DNA of 64,000 nucleotides from Simmondsia chinensis (Eukaryota; Streptophyta; Magnoliopsida; Caryophyllales; Simmondsiaceae): NCBI GenBank assembly GCA_018398585.1, contig JAGTTD010000001.1:37463938-37527937 (forward strand), read 5' to 3'. A model generated the notes under the pieces. That model was not told where the DNA came from. It searched no databases and was given only the letters and a program-made list of their open reading frames with translations. Below are positions 11,225 to 22,405 of this stretch, one piece after another. Within the stretch, counting starts at the first letter, position 1. Every line of letters starts with the position of its first letter. Both the position numbers and the translations under genes were made by a program.

Positions 11225-12011
11225 AGCTTAGAGTTTGGCAAAAAAAAAAAAAAAAAATTGAGGGAAATTTCGTGGTTGGGGTTAGGGTTTGGTAAAAAAG
11301 GTTGAAATTTTGAGATTTGCTTAAAACTTATTAGAGAGAATGAAATATTAGTAAAAATAGATGATTTTTAACTTAGAAAAGCAATAAAATTTAAGAAAAA
11401 CAAACAAATTTGAGAAAATTTGGTTGGTTCTTTTTTTTGTTAGAGTTTTTTTGAAGAAGATAAATTTTTGACAATAATCTAAGGTTCTGATATTAAAATA
11501 AAAAATTAATTTCTATTAAAAATTTAAAAGAAATTTGAGAAAATTAATAATTTTGGATGAGTTTTGAGAGATTTTTGAAAGAAGGAAGTCAAGCTTTGAG
11601 AGAGAGAGAGAGATGGGTGAAAGAGTAAAGTGGTGACGATAAGGAAGAAAATGGGGAAAAATACAAAAAAAAAGAAAAGTCAGAAGCACAGGTATTGCAG
11701 ACCCGTGACTTGCCTCTGTGTGTTGACACATAGGTTCTGTGTGTCGATACATAGTAAGCAGTGAAGCTCACTGTTAGTCCGTGTGCCGACGCATAGATCT
11801 TGTGTGTCGGCACACAGAGAATAGAGCATTGGTTCTGTGTTTTGTGTGTGTGCCTTTTTTATATTATTATTATTAATTGAAAATACCCCCTCCCCCCTTT
11901 TTTTAAAATAGTCCAAGTTCCTATATCCATGAGTTAAATAAGAATACTTGGTTTATTGGAGTTCTTTCTTGTTGAGTATTAAAACTCAATGTTAAATGCA
12001 AGCAATCAAAG
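11225..12011 (-). other. Non-coding spacer between RNase H and the third ORF
   Basis: AT-rich. At 11700-11820 it contains four related copies of a near-palindromic motif of the type tgtgtcgacacatag, arranged as two pairs about 21 bp apart. The same motif occurs in the LTRs of this element and at 42400-42500. No protein-coding signal is convincing. Confidence 0.5.
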
Positions 12012-13620
12012 TTAAGTAGTCAAGTTGCACAAGCCAATTCTAGTTCTAATAGTATAAAAGATTTCTTCACCTATAGTTTTAGTGAAAATGTTCGCTAATT
12101 GATCATTGATGGGAACATATTTCACAATGACATCTCCCTTAAGCACATGATCATGAAAGAAATGATGTCTAATCTCAATATGCTTTGTTCTTGAATGTTG
12201 AGCCAGGTTTTTAGTTAAGCATATAGCGCTAGCATTATCGGATATAATGGGAGCATGGTCAATATGAATGCCATAGTCATTTAATTTATGCCTTAGCCAC
12301 AACATTTGAGCATAACAACTTCCACATGCAATATATTCGGCCTCGACAGTGGATAGAGCAACGGAATTTTGCTTTTTGCAAAACCATGACACCAAAGCAT
12401 GACCCGGAAATTGACAAGTGCCACTACTCGATTTTCAGTCTACTTTGTATTCGGAAAAATCTGCATCACTATATCCAAGTAGATCAAAGAAATCACATTT
12501 AGGGTAAAATAAGCCTAGGGTAGAAGTACCAACTAGGTATCGAAATATTCTTTTCACGACACATAAACGAGATTCCTAAGGACATGCTTGAAATCTGGCA
12601 CATAAGCATACACTAAACAATATATCAGGCCTACTAGCAGTAAGGTAAAGAAGGAATCCGATCATACCTCTATATAGCTTTTGATCCAACTTTTTCCCCT
12701 TTTCATCCATATCTAGCTTATGAGTTGAGCTCATTGGGGTTGCGACTGCCTTAGACTTTTCCATGCCAAATTTCTTAAGCATTTCCTTGACGTACTTGGC
12801 TTGGTTGATGAAAATCTCTTCCTTGCCTTGTTTGATTTGCAATCCAAGGAAGTAGTTGAGTTTCTCCCATCATACTCATTTTGAATTCCCTACTCATAAG
12901 ATTTGCAAATTCTTCACAAAGAGATGGATTAGTAATACAAAATACTATATCATCAACATAAATTTGGACAATAAGAATGTCATTTCTAGAGTGTTGGATA
13001 AAAAGTATGGTGTCAACCTTTCCTCTTAAAAATCCATTTTGCATTAAAAAGGAACTCAATTTCTCATACCAAGCTCTAGGAGCTTGTTTCAATCTATAGA
13101 GAGCCTTTTTGAGTTTAAAAATATGATTAGAAAATTTGTCATCCTCAAATTCGGGTGGTTGTTTAGCATAAACCTCTTCTTGAATTAAACCATTTAAAAG
13201 TGCACTTTTTACATCTATTTAAAAAAGTTTGAAATTTTTAAATGAAGCAAATGCATATAAGAGTCAAATAGCTTCTAATCTAGCAATGGGAGCAAAGGTT
13301 TCCTTATAGTCTATACCTTCCTCTTGGTTATAGTCTTAAGCTACTAACTTTGCCTTGTTTCTTACCACGTTGCCTTTCTCATCTTTCTTGTTACGGTAGA
13401 CCCACTTGGTACCGATGACTTGATGATCTTGAGGTCTATCCACAAGTTCCCACACATCATTTCTCTTGAATTGATTTAGTTCTTCCTCCATTGCCATTAT
13501 CCAATTTGCGTCATTAAGAGCTTCTTCTATGTTATTGGGTTTTTCAAGAGAGATGAATGTGGCTTGATGACAATATTTGGTCAATGCATGCCTTGTTCTT
13601 ACACCTTGGAAGGGATCACC
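12012..13620 (-). pseudogene. Copia reverse transcriptase and RNase H remnant
   Basis: On the minus strand the RT starts around 13584 with the block EALNDANWIMAMEEELNQF and GTKWVYRNKKDE. After a gap in frame it continues with QAPRAWYEKLSSFLMQNGF and the catalytic motif YVDDIVF (near 12950). A frameshift near 12830 leads to QAKYVKEMLKKFGM and the MIGFLLYLTASRPDILF block. RNase H follows, with GYSDADF near 12455, ALSTVEAEYIACGS (12395-12310) and HHFFHDHV; it ends with LANIFTK near 12085. These enzymes copy the element RNA and remove the RNA strand. Several frameshifts and stops make this a pseudogene. Confidence 0.85.
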
Positions 13621-13695
13621 AATGATTTGACTGGTTGGGTGACCCTTCAGGGATTTCTAATCTCGTGGCAGGTCTTCCTCTTTGAATTCTAGACT

Positions 13696-13986
13696 TTAGT
13701 TATCTCCTTTCGGTTAGGGTTCATTTACTAGGCACTAATGCACTGGATCCCATTAGAACTCCGAAGTTAAGCATGCTTGGGTGAGAGTAGTACCAGGATG
13801 GGTCCCTGGGAAGTCCCCGTGTTGCCAACCTTATAAGGTTGGGGGTCCATGGAAATAGCCTCTCGGCAGGGTTACACCTTGAAGGGGTAAGGCTGTGTAC
13901 ATCCACCCCCTAGACCTCGCTTAGGCGGGAGTCCTTGAGGCACTGGGTTTGTTGTTGTTGTTGTTGTTAGTTATCTCCTTTCGGTT
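13696..13986 (+). mobile_element. SINE with a 5S rRNA head and an RTE-LINE-like tail
   Basis: A direct repeat of 18-20 bp (13696-13715 and 13967-13986, containing tatctcctttcggtt) flanks a body of about 251 bp. The body has three parts. Positions 13716-13831 match plant 5S rRNA from its first bases to its last. Positions 13836-13950 match the 3' end of the LINE at 28921-29035. Finally there is a tail of ttg repeats. The insertion lies between the integrase and RT parts of the copia element. The flanking repeat and short-repeat tail are the normal products of LINE-driven target-primed insertion. Most plant SINEs have tRNA-derived heads, so the 5S head is unusual. The tail resembles that of the Au SINE family. 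Confidence 0.88.
13716..13831 (+). promoter_or_regulatory. 5S rRNA-derived head with internal Pol III promoter
   Basis: The segment contains gcactaatgcactggatccc, then gaactccgaagttaagcatg, cttgggtgagagtagtacca and ctgggaagtccccgtgttgc, colinear with plant 5S rRNA. The internal control region of 5S genes lies at about 13764-13806: box A at aagttaagcatgctt, then box C at gagagtagtaccaggatggg. Relative to 5S, about four bases are missing after the gatgggt segment. This would recruit TFIIIA, TFIIIC and Pol III. It is not a functional 5S gene because it continues without a terminator into LINE-like sequence. Confidence 0.85.
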
Positions 13987-14360
13987 CATCCGTTGGAGTT
14001 TTGTATTTATCTTTTTCTTGCTCTTGAGATGAGGGTGTGATGTCTATTGGTTTGATTATTATATCATCATCATCACATGGAATTCTAGAGGATAAGACAT
14101 TAGTTTCATTAAAAACCACATGTATAGACTCTCTACAATCTTTGTCTTTTTATTATAGACTCTATATGCTTTGCTAGTTAGGGAATATCCAATAAAAATA
14201 CCTTCATCTACTCGTGGATCAAATTTACCAACATTTATTTAACCATTGTTGTGAATGAAGCATTTGCACCCGAAAAGGTTTAAAATATGTAATGTTTGTT
14301 TTTCTACCTTTATAAATTTCGTAGGGCGTTTTCTTAAAAATAGGCCTACTAAAGCTCGAT

Positions 14361-15340
14361 TTAAGATGTAGCAAGCGGTGTTGATGTCTTTGGCCCAAAA
14401 GGATTTTGGTAAATTACAGTTCTTGCCATATCTTCAAGAGTTCTGTTTTTTCTTTCGACCACTCTATTTTGTTGAGGAGTTCTAGGTGCCGAAAATTTAT
14501 GGTCAATTCCAAAGTAATCATAATAATTCTTAAAGTCATCATTCTCAAATTCCTTTCCATAATCACTTCTAACCGAAATAAATTTTAAATCATTTTCATT
14601 CTGTACCTTTTCGCAAAACTTTTCATATTTATCAAATGATTCACTCTTATGAGAAAGGAATAGGCCCCAAGTAAAATGGGAGTAATCATCAACAACTACA
14701 TGTCCATATCGCTTTCCACCAAGGCTTAAATGACGAGTAGGACCCAACAAGTCTATATGTAAGAGTTCAAGATGCCTTGATGTTGAAACTACATTCTTAG
14801 GTTTGAATGAAGATCTGGTTTGTTTACCATATTGACATGCATCACAAATGTGATCTTTTTTATATTTTAGTTTTGGTAATCCTCTAACAAGATCATTTTT
14901 TGAAAGTTTTGAAACCAAGTTCATATGCTAGCATGTCCAAATCTTCTATGCCAAATCCAAGGATCATTTTCTTCGAAGACACTAAAACACTTTAATGAAT
15001 CTACACAATCAAGATTAATCATATAGACATTTTTACATCGTAGACCAACAAACAAAATTTCATTTGTTTTAGCATGTTTAACTATGCATTTAGATGATTC
15101 AAAGTTCATACAATAGCCTTTATTACATAATTGACTAATGCCTAGAAGATTATGCTTAAGATCTTTAACAAGTAAGACATCTTCAATGCAAGGAGAAGAG
15201 TTAGAAGCAACATTACTAATACCGATTATTTTTCCTTTCTTTTTGTCGCCGAAAGTGATATTTCCTTTTCTTAGCATTAGTGAGTGAACTTAGATTTATC
15301 TCCGGTCATGTGTCTTTAGCAACTAGTATCCAAGTACCAC
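14361..15340 (-). pseudogene. Copia protease end, pre-integrase and integrase remnant
   Basis: On the minus strand a protease remnant near 15340-15285 gives WYLDTSC, then a stop, then RHMTGDKSKF; the usual active site is DSGCSRHMTGD. Positions 15277-14921 give the region ending in WHRRFGHASI, the pre-integrase zinc-finger start. Positions 14924-14361 carry KLKYKKDHICDACQYGKQ (zinc-finger cysteines), LLHIDLLGP (first Asp), VRSDYGKEF (second Asp) and PQQNRVVERKNRTL (catalytic Glu). The integrase would insert cDNA into the host genome. The frame changes at about 14921. Confidence 0.85.
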
Positions 15341-15639
15341 TTTTTGTTTTTGCTTTGGATTTTCATACGCGCATATCACAATTTAAACGCTTTTAAGTAC
15401 TCAAATTTTCTTAGGTCATTTGTTGTTAGCCTTTACATGAGGTGGTTGAAATCCTTTTGGGACCCAAACCATCTTTATCTTTCTCAAATTCTTTTTGAAA
15501 GGACATTGATACAAGATATGCCCATGGTCACCATAATAGTTACATTTTATAGAGTTTGTTGGAGGTGAAGAGGCTTTAACAAAAAGAACATTCAAAATTT
15601 TCTTTTGAGCCGTTCCATTATAATCAATTCCTTCTTTGT

Positions 15640-17050
15640 CATAGACCGGTTTTTGATATGAGAGAATTTTGTCAAGTGTTTCTTGCCCTTAGAAAAATTT
15701 GTTTGATATTTTCAAAAGTTCTTCCACTCTTTTTTTCAAAGACTCATTCTCCTTCAAGAGTGATTCGTCTTCCTTGGATATTTTTTTTTATTTTCCTTTA
15801 AAATATGAAGTGTTTCTTTTAAGGATTGTTTTTTATTGGTTAGTTTTATGATTTCATCGTTTAAAGACTCGTTCTTTTTCTTTCATTTTCAAGTTCAAGC
15901 AATAAATATTGTTTTGAATCTTTTTCTAAACCCATCTGTTCAAGACTTTTTATGAAACTGTTGTATAGTTTTTTTAATTTTTTATATTTCTCATTATGAA
16001 AACCAACAAGAAGTTCATCATAGGATAGATCACTTACCTCATCTTCTTCAATGCTATCATTGTCAATGGACATGAGATAAAAGTTGGCTACTTTGTCTTC
16101 ACTTTCTTTATCCAAGCCGCAAATGCTTTCCTTCGTTCTTCCTTTTTGTCCTTCTGTTTGAATTTGTTGGAGGACTTCTTAGTTTTTGGCTTGGGACAAT
16201 CCCTCTTGAGAGATCTGATTTCTCTACACTCATAGCAAGTTGGTTCATCTTTGGAGAAAGATGAACCTTTTTAAAATTTTTCTTAAACCTTTTCATTTCA
16301 AGACATTTATAAAACTTTTTTGTCAACATAACGACTTCATCATCACTTTCATGACTTTCGTCACTTAGAGATGATTTAAATGCTATGTCTTTACTTTTCT
16401 TTTATTTTTCTTCTTTCTTAAATTCTTCTATGTCAATCTCATGGGTCATGAGATTTCCAATTAGTTGATCAAGTTTATAGGTAGAGAGGATATGAGCTTC
16501 TCGAATAGCGGTAACCTTGTCTTGTCATGAAATATGAAGACATCTAAAGGATTTTACTAACTTGTTTCTTATTTGATTACATTTTTCCAAGAGCGTAGAG
16601 TTTGTAAGTAATGTCGAAAAATTTAGTGTACATTTCTTTTATTGATTATTTCGGTTTCATTTTAAAAAGCTCGTAAGATCTTACCAACATGTTTGTTTGT
16701 GAAGACTTTACTTGATTCGTATCTTCTAGGTGACCTCTAGCTTGTCCCAAATCTCTTTTGCCAATTGACAACCTAACACATGATTAAAGACATTTGAAGC
16801 AATAGCACAGAGTAATTCATAATGAGCTTTTACATTTTTTGCAAGTTTTTCTTTATCATCTTGCATAAGCTCATTTTCCTCTTTTTAATAGAATTTTTCT
16901 CCTTGTTTCTTTGAAGGTACATAATCACCATTTTTCCTTATAAGTCATAAATCAAAATCAATGGATATAATATAAAGTCTCGGAAATTTTGCCTATAAAA
17001 AAGAGAAGGCTTGTTAGTCGATTGAACCTCGACTAAGATAGAAGTGAATG
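15640..17050 (-). pseudogene. Copia gag remnant
   Basis: From right to left, minus-strand pieces give AHYELLCAIASNVFNHV-like and AKEIWDKLEVT blocks (about 16830-16730), characteristic of the UBN2/copia gag. Then come KLDQLIGNLMTHEIDIEE (near 16440), a Cys-poor Lys-rich zinc-knuckle region (16329-16108) and an acidic coiled-coil stretch at 16115-15861 with EDEVSDLSYDELLVGF. The block EVSDL-YDELL is typical of SIRE-type gag C-termini. Frame changes and stops are numerous. Confidence 0.7.
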
Positions 17051-17101
17051 CTGCCATAGGATCACTCTAAGGTTGTTAGATCAAAAACAAAGTAAGAGTA
17101 T

Positions 17102-17115
17102 TATCCCTGATGCCA
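17102..17115 (-). promoter_or_regulatory. Primer-binding site of the copia element
   Basis: The minus strand reads TGGCATCAGGGATA two bases after the LTR end. It is a mutated form of TGGTATCAGAGC, complementary to the 3' end of initiator methionine tRNA. Confidence 0.7.
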
Positions 17116-17117
17116 AT

Positions 17118-18572
17118 TGAAGGCCCAAAGAGCAATCTAAGAGGGGGTAAATTAGGTTCTTTGGTGATAAGTGAAAAATTAAACTTTAGAAACCAAAAAT
17201 TAAATTGAAAGTTAGACAATGAATATGAAATGAAAAAGATTAAGGCAAGAATAAAACGATGCACAAAGATTTTTATGGTGGTTCACTTCCAAACCGATAG
17301 CTAGTCCACTCCTCAAGTGACTACTCTTCATTGCTTGAGCCTTTAACTAAACTTGATGATCCTTTTTAAAAACAAGCTTAGGATCCAATCTTTACGACCG
17401 ATCTTTTTGTACGTAGGCTCAAGGGCAAACCTTTACAACCAATCCTTTTGTAACCATAGGCTTAGGATCCAACCTTTACAATACCTAATTGAAATAAAAC
17501 AATGGAAGAATTAAAGCAATAAGACTCTTCATTCTTTCAAGAGTGAATTGACAATTGATCAAGCTCAGTCAAAGCTAAGGATATGTGAATTAAGCTCAAT
17601 GATCAACAATAAAGAGAGCTAATGATGCTCAAGATAAATTTTAAACAAAACCTGAAATCAAACTGTTAAAGCGCAAGAAAGTAAGAGCCTTTATCAAAGA
17701 TTGCTTATGTTGGATGATTTACACCAAAGCGTTCAAGCCCTATTTATAGGCAAATGAGAGCTAGGGGACGTTCAAAATATTGGAATAAATTAGGAAAGAA
17801 ATCAAGCCAAAAGTAGCCGTTTGGAGTATTTTCTGATATGTGTGTTGACAGACAGAAGCTCCGGATGGCTACTGTATGTCTGTGTGTCGACACATTTCTT
17901 CTGTGTGTCAACACTTAGCATCCTTGGGTGGATTAGAGCATTTTTGATCAATTAGCTTAATTGATTGGTTGATTTACCATATTAGCTAAGTAAATTGATT
18001 GATTAATTAATTATCATATTATCTTAATTTTTGAATTAATTTCCTTCATTTTGTTCATTCAAAGATTGATTGATTCAATCAAGCTAAAAACTCACCCATT
18101 TAGAATTTGATCTTAGTTGATTTGATCATGCTTTTCAAAATACCAAACATGAAAAATATTTTTATTGAGAAAGGCTTAAATTTTGACTTGAATATTTTTC
18201 AAATAAAATTTGGAAATCAAATTTCAAAAATATTTCAAAAAGATTTTTTTAGATCATCACAAGTCAATATTGAGATTTTGACTCAATTAATATATCCCGA
18301 TTCAAAATCCTAGAAAATAAAAATAAATGACTTTAAGGCGCTTTGACTCGAATCTCGTTCTCTTCAATTTGGATGATTCTTCTCTTCAACTTTGATCTCT
18401 TTTCCTTTTGATTCATCATCATAAAAAAGCTTGGTATTAGTATAATTAGCCTTGATTTTTCCCAACTTTCTTATGAGTCACTTAGAAATAAGATTAAAAC
18501 AATTTAAACATAATAACTCACTAAATGATTGTTATCATCAAAATTATAATATAAGAGGCTTTAGGGCCAACA
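17118..18572 (-). repeat. 5' LTR of the copia element
   Basis: It is 1455 bp with TG...CA ends on the minus strand. A TATA-like cctataaata lies on the minus strand at 17741-17750, upstream of the expected RNA start. The motif tgtgtcgacacat occurs near 17885. The right end joins the gypsy LTR exactly at 18573. Confidence 0.8.
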
Positions 18573-19509
18573 CAATGATTTAAAAGGCTTATTCTACAAG
18601 TACTAAGCATGGGTGAATATTTAAATTATGGCTTAAGGTAATGACATAGCCTAAAGGCATAACCTATCTTATAACCCTAAGTGTAGTATATGTTATCTCA
18701 TTAGTACTACTTAATTCCTTTGTTGCCCCTAATTCAAATTAACTTATGAAAAGATTTAGGGTTGGGTACAACCTCAACTCTGACCACGCGTGAAAACCTA
18801 TTATGTTATGGTATAGGTTACAAGCTCATAGACAAATGCTAAATAGTTGGAGATCTAAACATGGCTGCAAGCACACACAAAGAAAACCAAGCAACATGAA
18901 TAATTACCAATAGGGGCGTGAAAATAATATAACCAAATCAATGTCAAAAGTATAATACAACTCTGGAATGCAGATGACTACCCCTCCTTCATCCCTAAAC
19001 TAAGAGTCTACTACTCCATGAGTGTTTTAAACATCACTAAAATCTTAAAGAGAAAACAATAATGAATAAAACTAAGAATTGAAGACTCCTTCAATTGTCG
19101 TTGAATGTTGATCCTTGCTTTGATTCCCCCAATATTCTGATCACTTGCGCTTTGGCATTTGAGAAAGCTCGGATCTCATAGTGGGTTCGGGAAGGAGAAG
19201 AAGAGAGGAGACAAGGAAAAAAGATCCAATAATATAAGTCTTAATATATATATTATACTATGAAAAGATAATTACTTTAAATTGTAAGACCGAATTTGAT
19301 CCGATGGGTTCTTTTTCCACATGTGGTCGGGTTTTTCAGTGTAATCTTCAAAATATGCCTAAATTCTGCTTGATTTCGCCACATTTTAACATTTGTTTGT
19401 TCCGATGCATTTTAAGCCTAAATTTACCTAGATTGCAATAAAGCACACATATAAAAGCCGAATATATCACAGAAATGAGGTATAAAATATATAAAAATAA
19501 GGCACATCA
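18573..19509 (-). repeat. 5' LTR of gag-protease gypsy, outer part
   Basis: It matches 2756-3668 and completes the LTR interrupted at 8177. It ends with ggcacatca (plus), which is TGATGTGCC at the minus-strand start. The following atgct is the right target duplication. Confidence 0.8.
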
Positions 19510-20080
19510 ATGCTTGGTATATGTAATTAAAGCTTGTAGTTGAGGTTAAAATTATAATTAAAGTCTATAATTCCAATTACGTTTGGTTCATTTGTTAAAA
19601 TTGGAATTGAAATTTGGATAATATTCATAGAGACCTCCCGAACTATTTGTCAGAATCAAAGTGGCTCCTCGAACTCTTAATTTCGTTAATAACATATCTG
19701 AACTATGGATCAAAATCAATGTGATCTCCCAACTTCTAGTTTGATCAAGGACACCCCTGAACTGTTGACTAAAATCAATTTGATATCTAACCTGAAAAAA
19801 AATTATTAGACATAAGAAACTATTAAGATAAGATTTTGTTTTAGTATCTTGAGATTTAATAATACAGATTTCAAGTGTCCCAAGATTTTAAAGTATTTTT
19901 ATAATATCTTGATTTTTGGTAATATTACTATCCAAGTATCTTTTACATTACTTAGATGGATTCCGTTAAATTTAGGCTAACGTAACACTAAAAAAGTTTA
20001 ACAAAGGAAAAAAAAAATAATATTCATAATTAAAATAGTTTTAAATATTTAAAAAAAATTTAAAAAAATTAATATTTTTT
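19510..20080. repeat. Intergenic stretch with short internal repeats
   Basis: Positions 19630-19790 contain about three diverged copies of a unit like ctgaactattgatcaaaatc, roughly 50-60 bp apart. Positions 19850-19960 resemble one arm of the palindromic MITE (tttagtatcttgag, ttttggtaatatt). No genes are seen. Confidence 0.45.
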
Positions 20081-20338
20081 GAGAAAATTTTGTTTACTTA
20101 CCCTGAGGTTTGGTAATATATTTTTCAGGTACCCTGATGTTTTGAAATATTTTTGAGGTACCTGAACTTTGGTAGCTTTTTTTTAGGTGGCCTTTGCTAG
20201 TTGAACCTTAACAGAGTTAAGCAAAGGTACCTTAAGAAATAGTTACCAAATTTCATGATATCTCAAATACAATTCAAAATCTCAGGGTACCTGAAAAATA
20301 TATTACCAAAGCTCAGAGTACCTAAACCAAATTTTCTC
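20081..20338. repeat. Palindromic MITE, copy 2
   Basis: The left end gagaaaattttgttta and the right end taaaccaaattttctc are inverted. The arms contain aggtaccctgatgttttg and its reverse form, as in copy 1 at 2054-2344. Copy 2 is followed directly by the same dispersed repeat that precedes copy 1. Confidence 0.65.
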
Positions 20339-20344
20339 AAAAAA

Positions 20345-21240
20345 TTAATTAATAAAATACCAAATTATCTTTATGTGAATTTTTCTAGCACTATACAAAA
20401 GTAATGTAAAAAGGGTATTGTATTAGGCAAAATGAATATTTTTAGCGTTGAACTATATATAAACTAATTTTTTTAAACCACTGTGGGATATTCAACACTT
20501 GCTCAAATTCTTGTATCCTCTGTCGTAATATGGACAAAAAAGGATGTGCAAGTTTATATTTGTCATATTTTTGTATAAATATGAGGAATTTAGAAATTGT
20601 TAATGTGTCACAAATCATCATAATATATATTTTCCACTTTAGCACTTTGGTACATAATTTACCAATTAAAATTTTATCAGATCAGAGTGAAATTTGTTAG
20701 GGAAAATCAATAAAATCCAATACTAAAATCAAACTGGCATTAAGGTGTGTAGCAAACCTTTTTCCTTAATACTTATTTCGTGCTTATTGAAATGCTCCCG
20801 AGGATACAACAATAACCCAAACAAAAAGAGAGAATGTGTGTAGAAAGGATTGGTTTCCGAAATGGAATGCATATGAGCAAGTAATAGATACCATACAGTG
20901 CTTAAAAGGAATTAGTTTATGTCTAGTTCAATGCTGAAAATTTTTTATTTTGGTAGTACAATACCCTTTTTTGTTTTACATTTGTAAATATAGTGCTAAA
21001 AAGATTCACATAGAATTATATTATATTAATTATTTTTTCTATATTAAAATTAGCGTGATTCTTTCCCACTAGAATGGCGGTGAGTGGGGTTCGCACTTCA
21101 CCTCGCAATACTAAATAATTAGTTTTTTCTTAGTTCGGTGCAAAAAAAATTCATTGATGCTAGCACATTACCTTTCTTTTTAACTTAGCAAGTACAATGC
21201 TAAAAAAATTAGTATGTGTTTAATTTGGTGTTTTTTGGAT
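20345..21240. repeat. Dispersed repeat with ~125-bp inverted arms and an LTR fragment inside
   Basis: The arms 20345-20480 and 20905-21035 are inverted: both contain the series tatgtgaat, tagcacta, aagggtattgta and gttgaacta/attgaacta in matching order. The right arm continues to 21240 in sequence shared, inverted, with 1865-2053. Between the arms, 20694-20900 (gttagggaaaatcaat, gtgtgtagcaaacc) resembles a copia LTR fragment related to 36805-37026. No coding is seen. Confidence 0.5.
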
Positions 21241-21834
21241 CATTGTTCCTTCATAAAAAGATTAAACTCTAGGGTATTTGGATTATAAAACTTTTGAACT
21301 TCATATTGAAGCATCAATGTATGTACTAAATTCTAAAATTTTGGGTTACCTAATTGATAACTTTCCTATAATATTATACTAGGTTTTTCCCATGGGATAC
21401 ACGGAATGTTTTCATTTCATTAATTTGTTTGCCTTTTTTACTTATAACGTTTATGAATCAAATTCGCTTTCTATTGTTGAAAATATTGTTACAATAAATT
21501 ATGATTGTATCTTGAATTTGAATTAGATTTGAAGAAGAATGTAGGAGGAGAAGAAGATTAGAGAGAATTTGATAAGGGATAGAGACGAAGAAGATATTTG
21601 CGAAATGATCTTGTAGTTGCTTGCCTTTGAATGACGACTTATATGAACATTTATAGCCTTATGATACAAACATAATCAGTCTAACAACCATAGGTAACTA
21701 ACTAACAATACTAACAACTTCTATGAATCTCTTGCTACTATTTGTATCATTACCCTGCCCTTAAAACGCCCTTGTCATCAAGGGTGAATTTGATGAAAAT
21801 GGCGGGAATGTCATGTTCATGTGCAAAAATGTAT

Positions 21835-22405
21835 CTACCCCCGGATCGAAAGTAAGAGTAAGTTGTCAGTCATGAATATGGTGTTGCTTGGTAAGACTTT
21901 CTTGCATGAGTAATTGACAGATAGTAGAAGGCCTTTCCATGGATCTGCTTTGCACTGGAAGAATTTTTTCAAATTCAACCTATGATGAATCCCTTGGTTG
22001 TTCCTGTGGTTCCTTAAACTCATTAAGGTTAGTATATCTAAATAAATATGCCAAATGATCATTTCTATAATATTTCTCACCAAAATTGCCAGCACCGCCA
22101 AGTTTTTTGGAGCAATTGTCTTCATTCCAAGCAACATGACCATTTTCAATGTAAGTCTTTTGATTGTGATGAAGTTGGACCTAGTTGATACCTGCAACGT
22201 GTTGCCATCTTTCTTCGGATATGCAAAAAGGACTTCACCATCTATGCGAACTTTCTCTTGTTCATTAACTTGTGAAAAATGAACTTGAGAATCCATGTCT
22301 TTCATTCTTTCCTCTATTGTAACTGGACTCCTCACTTCATCATGCCTCGATCTTTCATTGGCATTAATTTTCATCGTTTTCTCATCCTTTTGAAATTGCG
22401 AATCT
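21835..22405 (-). pseudogene. Unrecognised coding remnant of the outer RRM element
   Basis: An open minus-strand frame runs through this block and beyond into the inserted LTR. It is rich in charged residues (DEKTMKINANERSRHDEV) and then hydrophobic; I recognise no domain. The 3' half may be out of frame. Position after the RRM piece suggests the C-terminal part of the same protein. Confidence 0.3.

Larger units (their letters stand above)
8178..18572 (-). mobile_element. Ty1/copia element with a third ORF (SIRE/Maximus-like), nested in the gypsy LTR
   Basis: The minus-strand order is gag, protease, integrase, RT, RNase H, third ORF, as in the large copia lineage that includes SIRE1. LTRs lie at 17118-18572 (5') and 8178-9563 (3'). 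On the minus strand the 5' LTR begins TGTTGGCCCTAAAG and ends TTGGGCCTTCA. The target duplication is degenerate (cgaag at 8173-8177 versus caatg at 18573-18577), but the uninterrupted gypsy LTR near 2755 reads caatg at the same place, which supports the insertion point. All reading frames are broken. A SINE has inserted in pol. Confidence 0.8.
2474..19509 (-). mobile_element. Ty3/gypsy-type gag-protease element, split by a nested copia element
   Basis: Two LTRs bound it: 2474-3668, and 7902-8177 continued at 18573-19509. On the minus strand the LTR runs from TGATGTGCC to GAATCA. The flanking 5 bp are attct (2469-2473) and atgct (19510-19514), a near-perfect target duplication. A primer-binding site beginning TGGCGCC (7879-7895) is the type seen in Athila/Tat gypsy elements, and the sequence before the 3' LTR has the gaggacaagcaaggt block common in those elements. 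The interior (3669-7901) codes only for gag and a protease; no RT, RNase H or integrase is present. It therefore resembles the non-autonomous gag-carrying elements called TR-GAG in plants. Confidence 0.8.

Noticed and set aside
13716..13831. A genuine 5S rRNA gene or a Cassandra-type LTR carrying 5S sequence
   Set aside because: It is flanked by an 18-20 bp duplication, has no T-run terminator, and continues into a LINE-like 3' end with a ttg tail. Cassandra has paired LTRs, which are absent here.
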